Shown: piece after piece, positions 34,243 through 39,747 of the stretch
Layout: each line of letters begins with the position of its first letter
Numbering within the stretch: the first letter of the stretch is position 1
Assembly (NCBI RefSeq): GCF_024703995.1
Contig: NZ_JAMXQV010000051.1
Location: 1 to 39,747, forward strand
Source: Amycolatopsis iheyensis
GTDB taxonomy: Bacteria > Actinomycetota > Actinomycetes > Mycobacteriales > Pseudonocardiaceae
Reading direction: 5' to 3'
Length of the DNA stretch: 39,747 nucleotides
Program-made: the position numbers and the translations under genes
Notes under the pieces: generated by a model
What the model was told of the DNA's origin: nothing
What the model saw: the letters and a program-made list of their open reading frames with translations, nothing else
Databases searched by the model: none

Positions 34243-35552
34243 CGCGCCGCCTTGAGCTGGTCGAGCGCTCGGCGCGCGTCCGGCGCGCCGACCGGCGAGA
34301 AGTACGGGTTGATCTCGAGCGCGTCCGCCAGTGCCGCGACGGCGTCGGCCTTGCGGCCCAGGCCCGCGAGGGCCATGCCGCGGTGGTAGGCGAAGGCCGC
34401 GGTGCGCCCGCCGAGAACGGCGGCGCGGTCGAGGTAGGGCAGGGCTTCGGCGTCGCGGCCGTTGAGGTGCAGGGCCCAGCCCAGCGCGTCCGCGACGAGC
34501 ACGTTCTGCCGCCGTCCCCATTCCGCCTGTGCGTGGGTCAGCGCACCGGCGTTGTCGCCGCGGCTCGCGGCGACGGCGGACGCGGTCAGGTCGTCGGTGA
34601 CACCGGCCGCGGCGAAGAGCCGCTGCTGGCTGTCGAGCACCGCGTACTGCTGCTCGGCTTCGGGCTTACGGCCGGCCGCGACGAGCAGGTCGGTGTACTC
34701 CTGCAGGTACTGCGGCAGCGGGACCCGGGCGACGATGTCGCGGTAGCCCGCGAGGGCCTCGTCGACCCGGCCGCGCGCGGCGGCGACCTTGGCCTTGCCC
34801 CCCAGCAGCGAGACGTTCCGCGCGTCGACGGCCAGGCCCTGGTCGTACTCGGCCGCGGCGTCGTCGAGCTTGCCGGAGTTGAAGGCGAGTTCGCCGAGAT
34901 AGTAGCGGCAGAAGGCGACGTCGCTCGGGCTGGTGGCGTCGGCGACCGCGCGCTGCAGCGCCGCCCGCGCGTCGTCGATCCGGCCGTGCAGCTCGAGGTC
35001 GTAGGACGCGCGGGTGAAGGAAGAGACGCCGGGTTTGTGGTCGAGCATCCGCTGGATCGCGTCGGTGGCCGCACCGGCGTCGCCGAGCTGGGTCAGCGCG
35101 TCGGCGAGCACGCCGTAGGACTCGGCGGTATCGGGCAACGCGGCTTCCGCGCGTTCGCCCCAGGTCTTCGCGGCGGCGAAGTCGTGCCGGGCGTTGGCGA
35201 GCGCGCCCATCCCGATCAGAGCCGCGCCATTCCCGTCGGGCTGCTGCTGCAGGGACTTCTCGAGCGCGCCCTGGGCCTTCGGGTAGTAGGCGGGGTCCGC
35301 GGTGATCCGGGCCTGTTCGACGTAGGCGGTGCCGAGCTGGGCCCAGGTGAGCGGGTCCCGCGGCGTCCGGCGGAGCTTGTCCTGCGCGACACTGATGCTG
35401 TGGGCCAGCGTGTCCTGCGCGACGGGGACCGGCGCGGGACCCGCGACGGGCGCGGACTGCCCGGCCGAGACGCTCGCGACGAGCGCCACCGCGCCGGCGA
35501 CGAGGACGACGACCGCCAGGATCCGGCGCGGCCGGGTGGAGCGTTCGGACAT
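34239..35552 (-). CDS. Membrane-anchored TPR-repeat protein
   Basis: The 437-residue protein starts at ATG 35552. A basic N-terminus and one helix (residues 11-28, LAVVVLVAGAVALVASVSA) anchor it. The rest is tandem tetratricopeptide helices, e.g. PLTWAQLGTAYVEQARIT, AESYGVLADALTQLGDAGAA, YYLGELAFNSGKLDDAAAEY and AFAYHRGMALAGLGRKADAV. TPR arrays bind partner proteins; this one would face the outside. It lies between the DUF4331 gene and the NicO-type gene and overlaps the latter by four bases. It probably helps assemble that system. No enzyme motif is seen. Confidence 0.85.
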   Translation of the reverse strand: MSERSTRPRRILAVVVLVAGAVALVASVSAGQSAPVAGPAPVPVAQDTLAHSISVAQDKLRRTPRDPLTWAQLGTAYVEQARITADPAYYPKAQGALEKSLQQQPDGNGAALIGMGALANARHDFAAAKTWGERAEAALPDTAESYGVLADALTQLGDAGAATDAIQRMLDHKPGVSSFTRASYDLELHGRIDDARAALQRAVADATSPSDVAFCRYYLGELAFNSGKLDDAAAEYDQGLAVDARNVSLLGGKAKVAAARGRVDEALAGYRDIVARVPLPQYLQEYTDLLVAAGRKPEAEQQYAVLDSQQRLFAAAGVTDDLTASAVAASRGDNAGALTHAQAEWGRRQNVLVADALGWALHLNGRDAEALPYLDRAAVLGGRTAAFAYHRGMALAGLGRKADAVAALADALEINPYFSPVGAPDARRALDQLKAAR

Positions 35553-35570
35553 GCGGAGACCTCACGGCCG

Positions 35571-35609
35571 GACGCCGGTGGCGGGTGCCGAACACCCGCC
35601 ACCGGCGTC
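35571..35609 (-). terminator. Strong hairpin between the DUF4331 and TPR genes
   Basis: A perfect 17-bp stem with a 5-base loop (arms 35571-35587 and 35593-35609). It lies just after the DUF4331 stop and before the TPR start on the same strand. With no T-run, it may act as a partial terminator, attenuator or RNA-end stabiliser that sets unequal expression of the two parts of the operon. Confidence 0.7.
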
Positions 35610-35616
35610 GGTGGAC

Positions 35617-37230
35617 TTATTCGGCCGCGGTCCCGGGACGGCGGCGTAGCAGCCACACGCCCGATCCCAGCAGCACCGCGGCGGCCAGGCCGCCGAGCGC
35701 GGGCTTGACCGGGAACGAGGCGCCGGCAGCGGGACCGGCGGCTCCTCCTGACGTGGCACTCCCGCCGATGGCCCCGCCTCCGCCGCCACCGCCCGCGTTC
35801 ACCGCGGAGTTGTGCGGCAGCGCGACGTACGGGAAGGCGTTCCCGAACGGCACGTCGTTCGCGTTGACCTTGTCCCCGGTCGCGAGCGCCGGGACGATGA
35901 CGCCGGTCTGGGCGGCGCCTTCGAGGGCCTGGACCTCGATGTCGACGACGTCGTCGGTGAGGCGTCGGCCGTTCGGGAAGCCCTGCAGGTCACCGGCGAG
36001 GACGCCGAGCCGGTTCGGGTTCGCCGCGACCGGCACCGCGGTGTTGAGCCGCAGCATCTCCGAGGGAGTGAACCTCTTGGCGTTGACGTCGGCGTTGTTC
36101 AGCTGCGAGTTGAGGTCCGCCTTGATCGGGCCACCGGCCTTGGTGGTGACGCCGGTCAGGAAGATCTCGGCCAGGTCGTTGCGCGGGGTCGCCGGCGCCG
36201 GCAGGCCGTAGATGGCCTGGATCAGCTTGGGTACCTCGGGGTCGGTGACCCGGCTGACCAGATCCGGGACGTTGTGGTCCTGGTCCGGGGTGAGCGCGTT
36301 GAACTTGTCCTTGAGCCCGGCGGGCACGACGACCTCGTTGACCAGCGGGTTGCCCAGCCGCGAGACCTGGACGTACGGGCCGGCCTGGGTGTCCTTGCCC
36401 GGGGTCTTGATGCTCAGCGACTGCCGTTCGGTGTCGCTCCACACGCCGATCACCGGGTTGCGGGTCGCGTTGCCGTTCAGCGCCAGCGCGGACTTCGGGA
36501 CCTGCAGCGCGATGGTGTTGACGTTGTAGCCGCGCAACGTGTCCTGCCCGACCTCGGACAGGTTGCCGCCGTAGAGCAGGTCGAACACCCGCAGGTCGAG
36601 GAAGAAGGAGTCGTCGGCCTGGCCGGCGAAGCTCTTGCCGCCGCCGGGCAGGTTCGTCACGGCCTGGTCGCGCAGCGCGCCGTAGTTTGGCATCGAAGCG
36701 GCGCCGGTGTTCGACGGCGCGGTCTTGCCCGAGCGCACCAGGTTCTTCGACCGGCCGTACTTGTCGATGACGTCGAGGTTGTAGCTCTGGCGGAACAACA
36801 GGTTCGGGTCGTCGAGCGAGGTGACCGGGCCGTTGTCGTAGAGGAAGGTCGACTTGCCGCGGCGGTCGTCGGTCTTGAACGTCCACCGGTAGGTCAGGTC
36901 GGGCCTGGCGTCGCCGTCGCTGTCGATGTTGATGTCGTAGTGGGCGTCGGTGGCCCAGGGGTAGAAGTTCGGGCCGCCGTTGGGTTCCTCGAACGGGTAC
37001 CAGTTCGCGACCAGAGTGACGGTGTCCGGCTTGTCCGGGCTGACGAAGGCGTAGACGTCGGTGTTGTCGACCGGCGGGTCGCCGGCGATGAGCGGGGCTT
37101 CGCGGTGGCTCGACGCGGCGGCGAGATCGGTTCCCAGGCCGATCAGTGCGCTCGTGAGCACGATGCTCCCCACCGCGAGCAGGGAGAGGCCCACACGCCG
37201 GGTCCGGCGGGACGGGGGCAGTACTGGCAT
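35617..37230 (-). CDS. DUF4331 secreted, membrane-anchored protein
   Basis: The 537-residue protein starts at ATG 37230 with GAAAGG upstream. A signal peptide (residues 8-41) is followed by the family hallmark SSHREAPLIAGDPPVDNTDVYAFVSP. The large beta-rich domain includes NWYPFEEPNGGPNFYPW, DINIDSDGDARPDLTYRWTF and RNPVIGVWSDTERQ. A Gly-rich linker and a C-terminal membrane helix with LLRRRPG tail end it. DUF4331 has no established biochemical role; the SSHREAP motif with adjacent acidic residues could bind metal. It heads the leftward operon with TPR, NicO and lipoprotein genes, behind a SigK-type promoter. Confidence 0.88.
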   Translation of the reverse strand: MPVLPPSRRTRRVGLSLLAVGSIVLTSALIGLGTDLAAASSHREAPLIAGDPPVDNTDVYAFVSPDKPDTVTLVANWYPFEEPNGGPNFYPWATDAHYDINIDSDGDARPDLTYRWTFKTDDRRGKSTFLYDNGPVTSLDDPNLLFRQSYNLDVIDKYGRSKNLVRSGKTAPSNTGAASMPNYGALRDQAVTNLPGGGKSFAGQADDSFFLDLRVFDLLYGGNLSEVGQDTLRGYNVNTIALQVPKSALALNGNATRNPVIGVWSDTERQSLSIKTPGKDTQAGPYVQVSRLGNPLVNEVVVPAGLKDKFNALTPDQDHNVPDLVSRVTDPEVPKLIQAIYGLPAPATPRNDLAEIFLTGVTTKAGGPIKADLNSQLNNADVNAKRFTPSEMLRLNTAVPVAANPNRLGVLAGDLQGFPNGRRLTDDVVDIEVQALEGAAQTGVIVPALATGDKVNANDVPFGNAFPYVALPHNSAVNAGGGGGGGAIGGSATSGGAAGPAAGASFPVKPALGGLAAAVLLGSGVWLLRRRPGTAAE

Positions 37231-37335
37231 GCAGCAGACCTTTCGCAGCCGGCACCGTTTCCGGTGCCGTTCCGGGTCGCTCCCGCCCGATGCGGGAACA
37301 GCCGCCGAGCCCGTTTCCCGGGCAAGCACCTACTC

Positions 37336-37362
37336 ATTCGGAGACGGATGTGGTCCGGTTCA
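37336..37362 (-). promoter_or_regulatory. SigK-type promoter of the DUF4331 operon
   Basis: On the minus strand: TGAACC (37362-37357), 15 bases, CCGAAT (37341-37336). The start codon is at 37230, a leader of about 100 bases. The hexamers and spacing are identical to those of the ferritin/sortase operon. Confidence 0.65.
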
Positions 37363-37446
37363 CGCCCGAACAGGTGAATGTTTCCGAGCACAGTGAACTG
37401 CTTACCTGCACAGCTGGACATATATCGAGGTCGAACTCTTCGGCCG

Positions 37447-37476
37447 TTGCTTTTTGTCTGTTCATCTGTCTAGTGT
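37447..37476 (+). promoter_or_regulatory. Housekeeping-type promoter of the NiCoT gene
   Basis: TTGCTT (37447-37452) and TAGTGT (37471-37476) are 18 bases apart in a locally T-rich stretch, about 47 bases before ATG 37523. This suggests a vegetative sigma promoter, unlike its divergent SigK-type neighbour. Confidence 0.5.
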
Positions 37477-37522
37477 CGCAGTCGTTCCCCGCTCAGCTGA
37501 GTTCCCCGAACCCGAGGCGGCC

Positions 37523-38653
37523 ATGAACACCATTCCCCGTTCCGCCCGACTGTCCTCACGCGACCGGCGGTCGATCGCCGGCATGGCCGCGGTCATCCTG
37601 ACGTTGAACGTGACCGGCTGGGGTGTGCTCGGATTCGTGGTGGCACCACACCACTACGCACTGGGAGCCACCGGGGTCTTCGGTCTGGGCCTGGGTGTCA
37701 CGGCGTTCACCCTGGGCATGCGGCACGCGTTCGACGCGGACCACATCGCCGCGATCGACAACACGACCCGCAAGCTCCTCTCCGAAGGCAGGCGGCCGCT
37801 CTCGGTCGGTTTCTGGTTCTCCCTCGGGCATTCGACGGTCGTTTTCCTGCTGTGCCTGTTGTTGTCCCTGGGAATCCGGGCGCTCGCCGGCCAGGTGACC
37901 GATGACGGGTCGGCGTTGCACCGGACGACGACGGTGATCGGTACGTCGACCTCCGGTGTCTTCCTGTACCTGATCGCGATCGTGAACCTCGTCGTACTCG
38001 GCCGGATCCTGCGCGTGTTCCGGAGCATGCGCCACGGTGATTTCGACGAAGCCGAACTGGAATCGCAGCTGAACAAGCGCGGTTTCCTGAACCGGATCCT
38101 CGGTGGCGTAACGAGAGCCGTCCGCAAGCCGTGGCACATCTACCCGGTGGGTGTCCTCTTCGGACTCGGTTTCGACACGGCCACCGAGATCGGCTTGCTC
38201 GTGCTCGCCGCCGGGGCCGCGGCGTTTTCCCTGCCCTGGTACGCGATCCTGGTGCTGCCGATCCTGTTCGCGGCCGGGATGACCCTGTTCGACGCGGCCG
38301 ACGGGTGCTTCATGAACTTCGCCTACGCGTGGGCGTTCGCGAGGCCGGTGCGGAAGATCTTCTACAACATCACGATCACGGCGCTGTCCGTCGCGATCGC
38401 CCTGATCATCGGGACGATCGAGCTGCTGTCCATCCTCGTGCCCGAGTTCGGCATCACCACCGGCCCGCTCGCCGCCGTCGCCGGAGTGGATCTGGACCAC
38501 GTCGGCTTCGTGATCGTCGGGCTGTTCGTCGTCACGTGGCTGGCCGCGCTGGCGGTCTGGCGCTTCTGGCGCATCGAGGAGAAGTGGTCCGCAGCTGTTC
38601 CGGCGGCATCCGGGGCCGGCCGCCGCCACCGCCCTGGAGTGAACCAGCAGTGA
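37523..38653 (+). CDS. NiCoT-family nickel/cobalt permease
   Basis: The 376-residue protein starts at ATG 37523. Eight helices and the NiCoT signatures are present: RHAFDADHIAAIDNTTRKL (the HX4DH metal motif), GFWFSLGHSTVVF, LFGLGFDTATEIGLL and GMTLFDAADGCFMNFAYAWA. These permeases import Ni2+ or Co2+ with high affinity for urease, hydrogenase or B12. It is divergent from the DUF4331 operon, which ends in a second, unrelated nickel/cobalt-type transporter, so this short region handles the metals twice. No nickel riboswitch or clear Nur box is seen in the 5' region. Confidence 0.93.
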   Translation: MNTIPRSARLSSRDRRSIAGMAAVILTLNVTGWGVLGFVVAPHHYALGATGVFGLGLGVTAFTLGMRHAFDADHIAAIDNTTRKLLSEGRRPLSVGFWFSLGHSTVVFLLCLLLSLGIRALAGQVTDDGSALHRTTTVIGTSTSGVFLYLIAIVNLVVLGRILRVFRSMRHGDFDEAELESQLNKRGFLNRILGGVTRAVRKPWHIYPVGVLFGLGFDTATEIGLLVLAAGAAAFSLPWYAILVLPILFAAGMTLFDAADGCFMNFAYAWAFARPVRKIFYNITITALSVAIALIIGTIELLSILVPEFGITTGPLAAVAGVDLDHVGFVIVGLFVVTWLAALAVWRFWRIEEKWSAAVPAASGAGRRHRPGVNQQ

Positions 38654-38748
38654 CGACGGCCGACGGGACGCCGCCGCTGAGGGCGTCCCCCGGCGGCGGA
38701 TCTCCTGCAACCCTCCGCCAGTCTGCAGCCACCGAGGTGGACGAACTG

Positions 38749-38788
38749 CGGCCGCCGCAGCTCCGTGGTCACGAAGCTGCGGCGGCCG
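38749..38788. terminator. Bidirectional hairpin terminator between convergent genes
   Basis: A perfect 14-bp stem (38749-38762 with 38775-38788) continues after one mismatch as CGTG/CACG with a two-base tip. It lies between the stops of the NiCoT and fasciclin genes and should stop transcription from both sides. Confidence 0.75.
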
Positions 38789-38837
38789 TTACACCGAGTC
38801 CCCGCAAGGGAAAGTGTGGCGACTCGGGAGTTCGGTG

Positions 38838-39500
38838 TTACTTGTTGGTGCCGGGGGTCAGCACCTTGTCGATGACGAAGACGGTGGCGTTCTTGGTGGG
38901 GATGTTGCCGCACAGGATCTTCGCGCCGTTGACCGTCATGTTCTCGCCCGAGCCCTCGATCTTCAGCGGGCCACCGGCGGCGTTCAACGACTCCAGCGAA
39001 CCAGCGGCGGCGAGGCCCTTGGCGTCGTAACGCTTGCCGACGACGTGGTACTGCAGGATCGGCGACAGCTCGGCCGGCTTGCCCGCCAGCTCCTTGAACT
39101 TCGCGTCACCCAGCGCCGCGAAGGCCGGGTCGGCCGGCGCGAACACCGTGATGGCCTGCTGCGAGTTCAGCGTGTCCACCAGGTTGGTGGCCTTCACCGC
39201 CGCGACCAGCTTGGTCAGCAGCGGGTTCGTCGAAGCGGCCGAGGCGACCGGCTGCGGGCCCATCGAGTCCAGCGAACCAGGCGCCGAGCCCTGCGGCAGC
39301 TGGCTGCACGCGGGGCCGAACACGTCGGCGTTGGTGGTCATGCCATCGCCACCGGCCGCGGCGCTGGAGGTCGGGGCGGACGAGGACGGGGCGGGCGCGC
39401 TGCTGGACGCGGAAGAACCGGTGTCGCTGCTGCCGCAGGCGGTGAGGGTGAGGGCGGCGGCCGCGGTCAGGCCGATGCCGGCGATACGAAGCTTGCTCAT
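38838..39500 (-). CDS. Fasciclin-domain lipoprotein (MPT70/MPT83-like)
   Basis: The 220-residue protein starts at ATG 39500 with GGAG nine to ten bases upstream. A lipoprotein signal with lipobox LTA/C and a Ser/Ala/Pro linker precede one fasciclin domain (residues 70-218): NPLLTKLVAAVKATNLVDTL, ITVFAPADPAFAAL, LQYHVVGKRYD, MTVNGAKILCGNIPTKNATV and FVIDKVLTP. Two Cys (SQLPQG context and ILCGNI) match the disulfide of MPT70/MPT83. In Mycobacterium tuberculosis those genes are the best-known SigK targets, which fits the SigK-type promoter here. It is likely a surface adhesion or matrix protein. Confidence 0.9.
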   Translation of the reverse strand: MSKLRIAGIGLTAAAALTLTACGSSDTGSSASSSAPAPSSSAPTSSAAAGGDGMTTNADVFGPACSQLPQGSAPGSLDSMGPQPVASAASTNPLLTKLVAAVKATNLVDTLNSQQAITVFAPADPAFAALGDAKFKELAGKPAELSPILQYHVVGKRYDAKGLAAAGSLESLNAAGGPLKIEGSGENMTVNGAKILCGNIPTKNATVFVIDKVLTPGTNK

Positions 39501-39571
39501 GCGGAATCACTCCAGTGAATGCGGATGTCGGTTCTCAGCGGGAATTCGCGGAACTTGTTCTCTCGATGGGT

Positions 39572-39598
39572 ATTCGGGGCCCGGCGAGAACCGGATTG
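39572..39598 (-). promoter_or_regulatory. SigK-type promoter of the fasciclin gene
   Basis: On the minus strand: CAATCC (39598-39593), 15 bases, CCGAAT (39577-39572). The leader to ATG 39500 is about 65-70 bases. The -10 is the exact hexamer I recall for mycobacterial SigK. Confidence 0.68.
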
Positions 39599-39618
39599 GT
39601 GGGATGGGAAAGAATTTT

Positions 39619-39747
39619 TCAGGCTGCGGTGAACGTGACGTTGTGCCACCCTGTCGCGCCGTCGGGCACCGTGCCCGCACGCTGGTCGGTCTGGGTGTAG
39701 CCGGACTTGTCGGTGGCCCGGCAGAACACCTGGTGCACCCCGGCCGG
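39619..39747 (-). CDS. Molybdopterin-dependent (sulfite-oxidase-like) oxidoreductase, C-terminal fragment
   Basis: The frame enters from the window edge and stops at 39619-39621. The last 42 residues include VHQVFCRATDKSGYTQTDQR and GATGWHNVTFTAA. This is the end of the Ig-like dimerisation domain of the sulfite oxidase family, where the RATDxxGxxQ motif and GWH ending are typical. Related proteins are exported molybdenum-cofactor enzymes. It lies directly upstream of the fasciclin gene on the same strand, an arrangement that also links both to SigK. Only the tail is visible. Confidence 0.8.
   Translation of the reverse strand, partial: PAGVHQVFCRATDKSGYTQTDQRAGTVPDGATGWHNVTFTAA

Noticed and set aside
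32482..34389. A 635-codon plus-strand frame
   Set aside because: Mirror of the NicO-type transporter and lipoprotein genes, whose signal peptides, membrane helices and metal motifs are on the minus strand.
35812..37377. A 521-codon plus-strand frame
   Set aside because: Val/Asp/Arg-rich shadow of DUF4331; no ribosome site.

Overview
The window is high-GC, densely coded actinobacterial DNA. Many genes overlap by ATGA and GTG starts are common. The gene families present (SPW-repeat, DUF6292, DUF3040, GAF-ANTAR, DUF4331, TatB, SigK-like ECF factor) point to Pseudonocardiaceae, most likely an Amycolatopsis-like organism. That placement is inference from gene content. I see no tRNA, rRNA, insertion sequence, integrase or CRISPR array.

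Layout. 0-6.6 kb: amino-acid permease tail, DUF3040, copper-chaperone-like lipoprotein, MarR regulator, SPW membrane protein, DUF6292, acetate-type (GPR1/FUN34/YaaH) transporter, and a class A penicillin-binding protein broken by one frameshift. 6.8-10.5 kb: an OmpR-type response regulator, histidine kinase and small lipoprotein in one overlapping operon, then small proteins and a DUF4232 lipoprotein. 10.7-14.5 kb: a signalling cluster of three GAF-ANTAR proteins (one broken), a STAS anti-anti-sigma-like protein and a degenerate sigma-region-4 protein. 14.5-18.9 kb: fatty-acid desaturase, then a PEP-utilising enzyme translationally coupled to a TetR repressor behind a 33-bp near-palindrome. 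18.9-22.9 kb: a GT-B-like protein carrying a 7-bp tandem repeat inside its reading frame, convergent with a STAND/TPR protein whose P-loop is degenerate. 23.4-26.6 kb: POT peptide transporter, flavodoxin-like reductase, haloperoxidase-type hydrolase.

26.7-39.7 kb is the most coherent part. It holds a low-complexity surface protein fused to an anti-sigma kinase fragment, three ferritin-like proteins (one broken), TatB, a class F-like sortase, a SigK-like sigma factor, an operon DUF4331 - TPR - NicO transporter - lipoprotein, a NiCoT nickel/cobalt permease, a fasciclin (MPT70/83-like) lipoprotein and the end of a molybdopterin oxidoreductase. Four promoters here share one layout: -35 NNANCC, exactly 15 bases, -10 CCGAAT or CCGAAA. 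They precede the broken ferritin gene, the ferritin/sortase operon, the DUF4331 operon and the fasciclin gene, and each leaves a 5' leader of about 65-100 bases. I read this as a local SigK regulon for exported metal and redox proteins, and it is the best candidate for an undescribed system here.

Caution: at least four otherwise conserved genes carry one or two single-base-type frameshifts (PBP at about 5,870; GAF-ANTAR at about 11,316 and 11,456; surface protein at about 27,200; ferritin at about 28,547). These may be real mutations or uncorrected assembly indels, and raw reads would settle it.
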